The notes beneath the pieces are model-generated. The model had not been told where the DNA came from. It saw nothing but the letters and a program-made list of their open reading frames with translations, and did not search any database. A stretch of 53,145 bases of DNA from CALZJC01 sp041574955. GTDB taxonomy: Bacteria > Acidobacteriota > Thermoanaerobaculia > Multivoradales > JAHEKO01. Below are positions 1-7,647 of the stretch, one piece after another. Every line of letters begins with the position of its first letter. The stretch's first letter is position 1. A program made the position numbers and the translations under genes. Where the stretch lies: the NCBI GenBank assembly GCA_041574955.1, contig JBFGNS010000009.1, positions 1-53,145 on the forward strand, read 5' to 3'.

Positions 1-845
1 ATGCCGATCGAGACGAAGAAGACGCTGGCGAACAGGTCGCGGAACGGCGCGATGTCCGCGATCACCTGGTGGCTGTACTCGGTCTCGGCCACCAGGATGC
101 CGGCCAGGAAGGCGCCGAGAGCGAGCGAGAACTCCAGCCGCGCCGTGAACCAGGCCAGCGCCAGGCAGGCCACCAGCGCCCCCAGGACGAGAAGCTCCCG
201 GATGCGCGTGCGGGCGACGACCCGCGCCAGGCGCGGCATCAGGGCCCGGCCGAGAAAGAACACCAGCGTCACCGCAGCCAGGCCGCCGCCGAAGCGCAGC
301 GCCAGCAGCGAGGGCGAGGCCTCGATGGCTCCGGCCAGCACCGGCGTAAGCGCAATCATCGGCACGATCAGCAGGTCCTGGAACAGCAGCACGCCGAGCA
401 CGACCCGCCCCTGCGGCGTCGCGGTCTCCCGCCGCTCCTGGTACTCCTTGAGCACCACCGCGGTGCTGGACAGGCTGACCACGAAACCGACGAACAGCGC
501 GTTGTCCCACGGCAGGCCGAAGCCGATCACCACCGCCACCGTCAGCCCGGTGGTGAACAGCCACTGCAGCGTGCCGCCGATCAGGAACGAGCGCCCGAGG
601 TCCTTCATCTCGTTCGGGTTGAGCTGCAGGCCGATGACGAACAGCAGCAGCACCACGCCGATCTCGGCGAACACCTCGACCTGCTCGGTCTCGGGCACCA
701 GCGCCAGCCCCGACGGACCGATCAGGATGCCGCTGAGCAGGAAGCCGACCACCGGCGGGATGCGTAGCCGTGCCGACACCACTACGACCACAACCGCGAC
801 GGCCAGCACGATCACCGCCTCGTACAGGAACTCCAAGGTCTCCAT
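1..845 (-). CDS. Kef/CPA2-type cation:proton antiporter, N-terminal part
   Basis: Partial gene running off the left edge; about 281 codons are present. Reading the minus strand from the ATG at 845 gives METLEFLYEAVIVLAVAVV, then a chain of hydrophobic helices with the family-typical stretches PPVVGFLLSGILIGPSG, FAEIGVVLLLFVIGLQL, SLSSTAVVLKEYQ, LFQDLLIVPM and SLALGAFLAGILVAET. These match monovalent cation:H+ antiporter-2 (Kef/CPA2) proteins, inner-membrane K+ or Na+/H+ exchangers. The cut falls near the end of the transmembrane domain, so any C-terminal TrkA-N domain is outside the window. Upstream, a CATACT hexamer ends about 9 nt before the start. The family is clear; ion specificity is unknown. 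Confidence 0.9.
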   Translation of the reverse strand, partial: METLEFLYEAVIVLAVAVVVVVVSARLRIPPVVGFLLSGILIGPSGLALVPETEQVEVFAEIGVVLLLFVIGLQLNPNEMKDLGRSFLIGGTLQWLFTTGLTVAVVIGFGLPWDNALFVGFVVSLSSTAVVLKEYQERRETATPQGRVVLGVLLFQDLLIVPMIALTPVLAGAIEASPSLLALRFGGGLAAVTLVFFLGRALMPRLARVVARTRIRELLVLGALVACLALAWFTARLEFSLALGAFLAGILVAETEYSHQVIADIAPFRDLFASVFFVSIG

Positions 846-907
846 CGGGGCCCGAGTATGGCCCATCAGCGGACGGTCGGGGTACTGCCGCCGGGGTCGC
901 TTGGGTG

Positions 908-913
908 TATAGT
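908..913 (+). promoter_or_regulatory. -10-like element TATAGT
   Basis: TATAGT in the divergent spacer between the antiporter and the caspase-like gene, 55 nt before the ATG at 969. Near-consensus -10 hexamers stand out in this GC-rich DNA. No convincing -35 was seen. Confidence 0.4.
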
Positions 914-935
914 GAGCCGGAAGTCCGAAGCGAGG

Positions 936-985
936 ATGGATCCCGGATGAGACGGGACCCCGGATGAGATGGATCCCCGGATGAG
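936..985 (+). repeat. Three tandem 16-17 bp repeats spanning the start of the caspase-like gene
   Basis: Three adjacent near-identical units: ATGGATCCCGGATGAG (936-951), ACGGGACCCCGGATGAG (952-968) and ATGGATCCCCGGATGAG (969-985). Unit 1 contains an ATG that meets a stop after four codons; unit 3 supplies the ATG at 969 and an internal ATG at 981. The repeat therefore multiplies possible start codons in front of the gene. Confidence 0.8.
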
Positions 986-2594
986 CGGCGGAGCGGGTCG
1001 GTCGTTCCAGGCGGCCGTGGCTGCCGGGCTCGGCGCGCTGTGTCTGCTCGCGCCCGACCCGCTGTCTCCGGCGGCCGCCGGGGCCAGCCAGCAGCCCGCG
1101 ACCGCCGAGGCGCGCTCCGCCGACGACCTGCTGATCGTCGACTGCCTGTTGCCGTCGCGCGTGCGCCGCCTGGGGCGCGACCGTACCTACCTCCAGCCGC
1201 GCAAGCCGCTGCGCACGACCGCGGTCGACTGCCGGATCCGCGGCGGCGAGTACACCGAGCCCGACCAGGCGACGTACGCCACCGCGCTCGAAGTGTGGCT
1301 GCCGCAGGCCAAGACGGGCGATGCCGAGGCGCAGTTCTACGTCGGCCAGATCTTCGAGAAGGGACTCGGCGCCACGGCCGACTACGCCAGCGCGGCGAGC
1401 TGGTATAGCAAGGCCGCCGAGCAGGAGTACGGTCCCGCCCAGATCAGCCTCGGCTACCTGTACGAGGTCGGCCTCGGAGTCGAGGCCGACGAGGTGGCGG
1501 CGCTCAACTGGTACCGCCGGGCGGCGGGCCTGGCCGAGGAGCTGGTGGTGCTCGGGGCCGAGGACTACGCCGCCCTGCTCGCCGCCCAGTCGGAGTTGGC
1601 GGCCAAGCGCGATGAGGCGAACAAGCTGGAGCGGGAGGTCGAGGAGCTGCGGCGCCAGCTCGACGAGATGCGGACGCGGAGCGAGGGCGAAGAGCAGCGG
1701 CAGGCCACCCTGGAGTCGCTGCTCGAGCGGCTGCAAGCCGACCTCGCGGCGCAGCGCAGCGAGGTCGACAGGCGGAGCGAGTCGATCGCCGATCTGGAGC
1801 GCCGGCTGGCGGCGCGCGAGCAGGAGCGCGCGGCCGGGCCGGCTCCGGCCGTCCCCGCCCGCGCCGATCTCGACTTCGGCAGCTACCACGCGCTGGTGAT
1901 CGGCAACCGCGACTACCGCACGCTACCCGACCTCGATACCGCGGCGCGCGACGCCGCCGACGTGGCGTCGCTGCTCGAGAGCAAGTACGGCTTCGAGGTG
2001 CGGCTGCTGATCGACGCCGACCGCTACCAGACGATGACCGCCCTCAACCAGCTGCGCGAGGCGCTGACCGAGAAGGACAACCTGCTGGTCTACTACGCCG
2101 GCCACAGCCGGCGCGACGAGGAGGGACGCACCGCCTACTGGCAGCCGGTCGACGCCGACGCCAGCAACCCGGCCAACTGGATCCCGAGCGAGGTGGTGAC
2201 CGAGCACCTCGATCTGGTGCCCGCCAAACACGTCCTGGTGGTGGCCGACTCGGCCTATTCGGGGCTGCGCACCCGCTCCTCGATTGCCCGCCTGCCGTCC
2301 GGCATGAGCGCGGAGCAGCGGTTTCACCACATCCGGCTGATGCTCGAGCGGCGCGCCAGGCTGGTGCTCAGCTCGGGGACCGCCGCGCCGGCAGCGGCCG
2401 ACGGCCGGTCGCCGTTCTCGAGCGCCTTCGTCGAGGCGCTGAAGAGCAACGACGGCATTCTCGAGGCCTCCCGGCTCTACCAGCAGGTGGTCGAGCGCGT
2501 GGTGGACCGCGCGGGGGCCACGCCGCCCGAGTTCGCCACCATGCGCTGGGCGCGTAACAACGTGGCCGACTTCTTCTTCGTGCCCGGGTCGTGA
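969..2594 (+). CDS. Exported Sel1-repeat caspase homologue lacking the catalytic Cys (pseudo-caspase)
   Basis: 541 residues. A signal-peptide-like N-terminus is followed by a Cys-containing domain (Cys58 and Cys88, with RRLGRDRTYL and IRGGEY), two Sel1 repeats (about 113-186: GDAEAQFYVGQIFEKGLG, YGPAQISLGYLYEVGLG), a charged coiled coil (about 205-288) and a peptidase C14 caspase-like domain (about 301-535). The catalytic His is present (YYAGHS, His379). The Cys position reads VVADSAYSG: Ala429, codon gcc at 2254-2256, replaces Cys. The protein should thus be a non-peptidase, perhaps a scaffold or decoy. It is closely similar to the caspase half of the kinase fusion at 5658-7592. The start may be ATG 969 or ATG 981; both lie in a repeat and neither has a good ribosome binding site. 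It overlaps the next gene by 4 nt (GTGA). Confidence 0.88.
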   Translation: MDPRMSGGAGRSFQAAVAAGLGALCLLAPDPLSPAAAGASQQPATAEARSADDLLIVDCLLPSRVRRLGRDRTYLQPRKPLRTTAVDCRIRGGEYTEPDQATYATALEVWLPQAKTGDAEAQFYVGQIFEKGLGATADYASAASWYSKAAEQEYGPAQISLGYLYEVGLGVEADEVAALNWYRRAAGLAEELVVLGAEDYAALLAAQSELAAKRDEANKLEREVEELRRQLDEMRTRSEGEEQRQATLESLLERLQADLAAQRSEVDRRSESIADLERRLAAREQERAAGPAPAVPARADLDFGSYHALVIGNRDYRTLPDLDTAARDAADVASLLESKYGFEVRLLIDADRYQTMTALNQLREALTEKDNLLVYYAGHSRRDEEGRTAYWQPVDADASNPANWIPSEVVTEHLDLVPAKHVLVVADSAYSGLRTRSSIARLPSGMSAEQRFHHIRLMLERRARLVLSSGTAAPAAADGRSPFSSAFVEALKSNDGILEASRLYQQVVERVVDRAGATPPEFATMRWARNNVADFFFVPGS

Positions 2595-5500
2595 GCCGCT
2601 TTCTTCGCCTGCTGCCGCTGGTGGCCTGCTGGGCGGTCCCGGCGCTGGCGCAGCACGAGGTGACGATCGCCGACGTGGCGCTGTTCGAAGGCGACATGGG
2701 GGTCACCCAGGCGGTGTTCGAGGTCACCCTGACCACGCTGCCCGACGTCCTGTCGCATGCCGGGCCGGTGGTCGTCGACTACCAGACCGCCAACGGCACC
2801 GCCACCGACGGCGACGGCGACTACGTGCCGGTCAGCGGCAGCCTGACCTTCACCTCCGACGGCATGATGATGATCCAGGTTGGCGTCGTCGGCGATCTCA
2901 AGGTGGAAGCCGACGAGACCTTCCTGGTGCAGCTGTCGAGCACCGATCCGACGGTCATGTTCCTCGACGACGAAGGCGAAGCGACGGTGAACAACGACGA
3001 CAGTACCGAGCTGTCGATCGACGACGTGGCGGTCGCCGAGGGCGACGCCGGCCCGGCGGCGGCGTCCTTCACCGTCTCACTGTCGGCGCCGAGCGACTTT
3101 TCGGTCACCGTCGACGTGGCGACCGCCGACGGTAGCGCCGTGGCGGGCTCGGACTACCAGGCGCTGTCGACCAAGATCACGCTGCCACCTGGCACCACGA
3201 GCCACCCGGTATCGGTGACGGTGAACGGCGATCTGACGGTGGAGGCCGACGAGACGTTCCTGGTCAACCTGTCGAACCCGTCGGGCGCCACTCTCGCCGA
3301 TCCGCAGGGCACGGGCACCATCACCAACGACGACGGCACAGCCCTGTCGATCGGCGACGTCACCGTCACCGAGGGTGACTCCGGCACCGTCTCGGCGGTG
3401 TTTCCGGTGAGCCTCACCACCCCGTCGGATCTCGGCGTGACAGTCGGCTTCGAGACCCGCGACGGCTCCGCCACGGCCGCCAGCGGCGACTACTCCCCCA
3501 CCGCCGGCACCCTCGCTTTCGGGCCGGGCGAGACCGCCAAGACGGTCTCGGTGGCGGTTGCCGGCGACATCGCGGTCGAGCCCGACGAGACCTTCAGCGT
3601 CGTCCTGCTGGCCCCCGACGGCGCCACGCTGGCCGACGACACCGGGCTCGGCACCATCCTCAACGACGATCAGCAGCCGGGCGAGCTGCGTCTGGTGTCG
3701 GTGCCCGCCACCGTCGAAAGCGCCGGCCGGGCGCTGGCGACGGTCGAGCGGACCGGCGGTTCGGACGGCCCCGCCGGGGTCACCCTGAGCACCGTCGCCG
3801 GCACCGCCACCGCCGGTGCCGACTACCGCGGCGTGGCCCGCCGGCTGAGCTGGGCCGACGGCGAGGAGGGGCAGCGAACGGTCGAGATCGAGCTGCTGGA
3901 CGACGCCCTGCTCGAAGGCGACGAGACGGTGTCGGTGGTGCTCGGCTCACCGGCGGGGGCGGCCCTCGGCAGCCCGTCGCAGCTCGAGCTGCGCATCCTC
4001 GACGACGACCGGCCGGCGCGTATCGAGGCGGTGGGCGACACCGAGCTGGCGGCGCGCGTCGACTCCGAGCTGGTGCTGACCGTGCGGGTGAGCCGCGACG
4101 ACGGCGCGCCGGTCGCCGGCGCCACCGTCGAGTGGGAGATCGTCGGCCAGGGCGCGCTCACCGGCGAGCCCGCCACCACCACCGACGGCGATGGCCTGAG
4201 CAGCCAGCGCGTGCGGCTCGCCGCCGCGCCCGGCCCGGCGACCGCCACCGCGGCGCTGGCCGGCAGCGGCGCCAGCGTCGAGTTCCGCATCACCGTCGAG
4301 GGCGATCTGGACGAGCTGTTCGATCCGGCGACCGCTCCCGGCGAGGCGTCTCTGGCCAGCGCCCTCAACGACGCCTGCTTCGATCCGACGCCGGAGCTGG
4401 CGCCGGCCTGCGACTATCTGTTCTCGCTCGATCCCGACGACCAGCGACGGGTCATCGTCGCCCTGACGCCCAGCCAGACCGGCGCTCTGCCCGACCTCGG
4501 CCTGCGAGCGCCCTGGGTGCAGCTGTTCAACCTGCGCGAGCACCTGGCGGCGGTGCGGCGGGGCGGCGGCGGCGGTACCGAGCAGCTGAGCGTCCATCTG
4601 CAAGGCGATCCGCTGCCGCTCGAAGCCCTTGCCCGGGTCGCCTTCGGCCGCCTGCCACAGGCCCCGGCGGGCGACGCCGCCCGCGGCCTCGCCGACCGCA
4701 TCGACGCCGCCCTGGCGGCGGCCGCCGGCGCGCAGGAACCGTCGCAGACGCCACCGGCGACCCCCGCGCCTGCGGCCGATGTCGACCAACCGACCCGCTG
4801 GAGCTTCTTCGCCTCGGGACGCCTCGAGATGGGCGATCGGCCCGGCACCAGCCTGGAGCGCGGTTACGACCTCGACACGCTGGGCATAACCGCCGGCGTC
4901 GACTACCGGCTGAGGCCTGGGACGGTGGCGGGTGCGGCGCTCGGCTTCGTCGACACCGAGACCACGGTCGCCGGCGGCGGTGCCGTCGAGGTGAGCGGTC
5001 ACAGCGCCTCGGCATTCGTAACCTGGTTCGGCGACCACCTGTGGGCCGACGGCATCGTCAGCTGGAGCACCGTCGACTACGAGGCCCGGCGGGTCATCGT
5101 TCTGCCGGTGCCGCTCGCCGGCAGCTCGCGGCTGACCGCCCGCAGCAGCCCGGGCGGCGAGCAGGTGGCAGTCGACGTCGGGCTCGGCTGGGACACCAGC
5201 CGGGGCGCCTCCAGCTTCACCGGGTTCGGCCGCCTGAGCTACCTCGAGGCGCGGGTGGACGGCTTCACCGAGCAGGGCGGCGGGCCGTTCAACCTGACCT
5301 TTCGCCGCCAGCAGGTCGAGTCGCTGCTGGCCGAGGCCGGGGTCGAGATCGTCTGGGCGCTGAGCCGCTCGTGGGGGGTGCTCCAGCCGCTGGTGCGAGC
5401 CTCGGCGCTGCACGAGCTGGAGGACGACCCGCGCGAGGTGCTGGCGGTGCTCGCCGCCGCGCCGGGCTCGGCGACGGTGCGCGTACCCACCGACGCTCCC

Positions 5501-5644
5501 GACCGCGACTTCCTGCGCGTCGGGCTGGGCGTCACCGCCACGCTCGCCCGTGGGCGGGGCGTCTATGTGCTGTACGAAACCGACCTCGAGCGAGACGACC
5601 TCGACCTCAGCCGGCTCACCGCCGGCCTGCGGATCGAGTTCTGA
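2591..5644 (+). CDS. Calx-beta repeat protein with C-terminal autotransporter-like beta-barrel
   Basis: 1017 residues, GTG start overlapping the preceding stop (GTGA), so co-translated with the pseudo-caspase. Signal peptide MSRFLRLLPLVACWAVPALA. Four Calx-beta-type modules (about 22-137, 138-246, 247-360, 361-473) each carry the hallmark ADETF/PDETF/GDETV acidic motif. Next come an Ig-like module (about 474-573, APVAGATVEWEIVGQGALTG), a helical stretch with two Cys (CFDPTPELAPACDYLFSL), a proline-rich linker, and from about 733 a beta-rich domain resembling autotransporter barrels that ends in an aromatic C-terminus (LRIEF). Expected to be outer-membrane anchored with calcium-binding repeats exposed. 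The partner link to the caspase homologue is inferred from coupling. Confidence 0.85.
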   Translation: MSRFLRLLPLVACWAVPALAQHEVTIADVALFEGDMGVTQAVFEVTLTTLPDVLSHAGPVVVDYQTANGTATDGDGDYVPVSGSLTFTSDGMMMIQVGVVGDLKVEADETFLVQLSSTDPTVMFLDDEGEATVNNDDSTELSIDDVAVAEGDAGPAAASFTVSLSAPSDFSVTVDVATADGSAVAGSDYQALSTKITLPPGTTSHPVSVTVNGDLTVEADETFLVNLSNPSGATLADPQGTGTITNDDGTALSIGDVTVTEGDSGTVSAVFPVSLTTPSDLGVTVGFETRDGSATAASGDYSPTAGTLAFGPGETAKTVSVAVAGDIAVEPDETFSVVLLAPDGATLADDTGLGTILNDDQQPGELRLVSVPATVESAGRALATVERTGGSDGPAGVTLSTVAGTATAGADYRGVARRLSWADGEEGQRTVEIELLDDALLEGDETVSVVLGSPAGAALGSPSQLELRILDDDRPARIEAVGDTELAARVDSELVLTVRVSRDDGAPVAGATVEWEIVGQGALTGEPATTTDGDGLSSQRVRLAAAPGPATATAALAGSGASVEFRITVEGDLDELFDPATAPGEASLASALNDACFDPTPELAPACDYLFSLDPDDQRRVIVALTPSQTGALPDLGLRAPWVQLFNLREHLAAVRRGGGGGTEQLSVHLQGDPLPLEALARVAFGRLPQAPAGDAARGLADRIDAALAAAAGAQEPSQTPPATPAPAADVDQPTRWSFFASGRLEMGDRPGTSLERGYDLDTLGITAGVDYRLRPGTVAGAALGFVDTETTVAGGGAVEVSGHSASAFVTWFGDHLWADGIVSWSTVDYEARRVIVLPVPLAGSSRLTARSSPGGEQVAVDVGLGWDTSRGASSFTGFGRLSYLEARVDGFTEQGGGPFNLTFRRQQVESLLAEAGVEIVWALSRSWGVLQPLVRASALHELEDDPREVLAVLAAAPGSATVRVPTDAPDRDFLRVGLGVTATLARGRGVYVLYETDLERDDLDLSRLTAGLRIEF

Positions 5645-5646
5645 GC

Positions 5647-5678
5647 CCCGCGGCGCTTCAGGCGCTCGGTGCCGCGGG
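5647..5678. terminator. Inverted repeat between convergent genes
   Basis: CCCGCGGC (5647-5654) pairs perfectly with GCCGCGGG (5671-5678) across a 16-nt loop, just after the stop of the Calx-beta gene. The right arm lies within the last codons of the convergent kinase gene. There is no T-tract, so intrinsic termination is uncertain. Confidence 0.35.
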
Positions 5679-7592
5679 CACGAAGAAGAACTCTCCGCCC
5701 TCGTCGCCGGCCTGCGCGATCGGCGCCAGGTTGGGCTCCTGGTCGATGCCGTAGCGCGCCGCCGCGCGGCTCATCCGGCTCTCGATCTCACCGAACAGTC
5801 GTGACACCTCGGCGACGCGCGCGTTGCCACCCAGCACCTCGAGCAGCGCCTTGGAGAAGATCGAGTGACGGCCTCCTCCCTGGTCCAGCACCGGGCTGAG
5901 GCCGCCCGAGGTCAACGCCAGCCGGGCCCGCCGGGAGAGCAGCTCTCGCACCTGGGCGAGGTGCTCCGGCCCCGGCCTGATCGGCTCGGGCGCCGCCGCG
6001 CCGATCTCGGCGAGCGAGCCCGCGTAGCACGAGTCCGCGACCACCAGCACCTGGCGAGCCGGCGTACGGCCGAGCACGGCCGAGATCTCGTGCCGGGTCG
6101 AGATCCAGTTGGCGGTGTTGAACGGATCGGCGTCGATCGGCTGCCAGTAGCCGCTCTGGTTCTGCTCGTCGAGCCAGCCGTGGCCGGCGTAGAACAGCAG
6201 CAGGTTGTCCCGCGCGCTGAGGCCCTCGGTGATCTCGGTCAGGGCGGTGATGATCTGGTGTCGCGTGGCGTCGGTGAGCAGGGTGACCTGGAAACCGTAC
6301 CGGCGCTCGAGCAGCGACGCCATCTCCTCGGCGTCGGCGACGGCGCTCTCCAGCCGCGGCAGCTTCTCGTACCGGTTGTTGCCAATGACCAGCGCGTGGT
6401 AGGCGCCGAAGTCGAGCTCCGCCAGGCCGGCCCCCTCGGGCGGCGGCGGACCGCCGCGCGGTCCGGGAAGCGGCGGCACCGCGTCCGCCCGGCCGTCCGC
6501 CTCGGGGCGGACCAGCACGCCGGACTGCCAGACCGCCAGCCCGGCTGCCACCAGCAGCGCCGCCGCCGCGCCGATCCCGAGCTGGCGGGCCGACGGTCGC
6601 GGCCAGCGCCGGGCGGCAGCGGGACGTCCGGCCAGCACGGTCTTGCCCGCCGCGCGGGTCGGGCGCGGCGACCGGCCGGGCGGCGGCGTAACCGCCGGCG
6701 CCGGCCGCCGGGCGGCGGCTGGGCGCACGCCGGAGGCGGCGGCCGCCAGCGCCTGGCGGAACTCCTGGGCGCTCGCCCACCGGCTGACGGGCGACTTCTC
6801 GAGCGCCCGCAGCACCGTGGTGCGAACCGCCTCCGGCACCTGCGCGTCGGGGTCGGTCTCGTCGAAGCTCCTGGGAGGGTGCAGCAGATGGCCGGCGAGA
6901 ATCGCCGCCTCGGAATCGCCCTGGATCGGGAACCGGCCGGTCAGCAGCTCGTACAGCACCAGGCCGAAGGCGTACAGATCGCTCTGGGCCTCGACGGTCT
7001 TGCTTTCGCCCGATCCGAGCTGCTCGGGCGAGGCGTAGCGCAGCTTGCCGACGAACATCCCGGTGCGGGTGAACTGCTGCGAGGCCTCGAGCGGTTTGGC
7101 GATGCCGAGGTCGATCAGCTTGACCCGCAGCCGGCCGTCCTCCGAGCGCACCAGCATGATGTTGTCGGGCGAGATGTCGCGGTGCACGAACCTCTCGCCG
7201 TGCAGGTAGGCCAGGATCTCGAGCGTCTGGTCGGCGATGTCCAGCGCCTCGGCCTGGTCCGGTCGCCGGCCGCTCGCCATCAGCTCGGCCAGGTCGGTGC
7301 CGTCGATGAACTCCATGACGATGTAGGCCGAGCCTTCGTCGTCGATGCCGAAGTCGTAGGTCTGGGCGATCCCCGGGTGGCGGAGCTGGGTCGCCACCTT
7401 CGCCTCGCGCAGGAAGCGGGCCTGGTGGTCCTGCTCCTCGCGCAGCTGGGCGCGGATCGTCTTGACGACCCGGACCTCCTCGAGCAGACGGTGGCGGACC
7501 TTGTAGATGGCGCCCATGCCGCCCTCGCCCATCTTCTCGAGGACCTCGTACTTCTTGTCGATCTCCTCGATGCCGAGGCTGAGCGGCGACAT
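5658..7592 (-). CDS. Membrane Ser/Thr protein kinase fused to an active-site-intact caspase domain
   Basis: 644 residues. The Hanks-type kinase domain (15-283) has GEGGMGAIY, Lys44 (VVKT), HRDISPDN (Asp139, with Ser in place of the usual Lys), DLG (Asp161) and YASPEQ. A Pro/Arg-rich linker leads to one transmembrane helix (about 337-356), a Pro-rich stalk, and a peptidase C14 domain (393-640) with YAGHGW (His471) and VADSCYAG (Cys522). The kinase should be cytosolic and the caspase periplasmic, which would suit transmembrane signalling. The caspase half is a close paralogue of the pseudo-caspase at 969-2594. The start ATG is 7 nt from a TATCAT hexamer. It converges with the Calx-beta gene across 13 bp. 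Confidence 0.92.
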   Translation of the reverse strand: MSPLSLGIEEIDKKYEVLEKMGEGGMGAIYKVRHRLLEEVRVVKTIRAQLREEQDHQARFLREAKVATQLRHPGIAQTYDFGIDDEGSAYIVMEFIDGTDLAELMASGRRPDQAEALDIADQTLEILAYLHGERFVHRDISPDNIMLVRSEDGRLRVKLIDLGIAKPLEASQQFTRTGMFVGKLRYASPEQLGSGESKTVEAQSDLYAFGLVLYELLTGRFPIQGDSEAAILAGHLLHPPRSFDETDPDAQVPEAVRTTVLRALEKSPVSRWASAQEFRQALAAAASGVRPAAARRPAPAVTPPPGRSPRPTRAAGKTVLAGRPAAARRWPRPSARQLGIGAAAALLVAAGLAVWQSGVLVRPEADGRADAVPPLPGPRGGPPPPEGAGLAELDFGAYHALVIGNNRYEKLPRLESAVADAEEMASLLERRYGFQVTLLTDATRHQIITALTEITEGLSARDNLLLFYAGHGWLDEQNQSGYWQPIDADPFNTANWISTRHEISAVLGRTPARQVLVVADSCYAGSLAEIGAAAPEPIRPGPEHLAQVRELLSRRARLALTSGGLSPVLDQGGGRHSIFSKALLEVLGGNARVAEVSRLFGEIESRMSRAAARYGIDQEPNLAPIAQAGDEGGEFFFVPAAPSA

Positions 7593-7599
7593 GATGGGG

Positions 7600-7605
7600 A
7601 TGATA
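7600..7605 (-). promoter_or_regulatory. -10-like element TATCAT for the kinase-caspase gene
   Basis: TATCAT on the minus strand with 7 nt between it and the ATG at 7592. Transcription would begin at or next to the start codon, suggesting a leaderless mRNA. Confidence 0.45.
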
Positions 7606-7647
7606 TCCGCCCCCGCCCGGCGGGATGCCCCACCGCTGCCGCGGCGC

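Noticed and set aside
1..912. Long plus-strand open frames over the first 900 bases
   Set aside because: They are Ser/Arg/Thr-rich shadows of the minus-strand antiporter, whose translation is a clean Kef-type membrane protein.
969..2594. The Cys-less caspase gene as a decaying pseudogene
   Set aside because: The frame is intact over 541 codons, coupled to the next gene, and all other caspase motifs are kept; loss of only the nucleophile fits a selected pseudo-enzyme better.
3947..5754. Long minus- and plus-frame ORFs (488 and 540 codons) inside the Calx-beta gene
   Set aside because: Low-complexity Arg/Gly/Ala/Pro sequences typical of shadow frames in very GC-rich genes; no motif or ribosome binding site.
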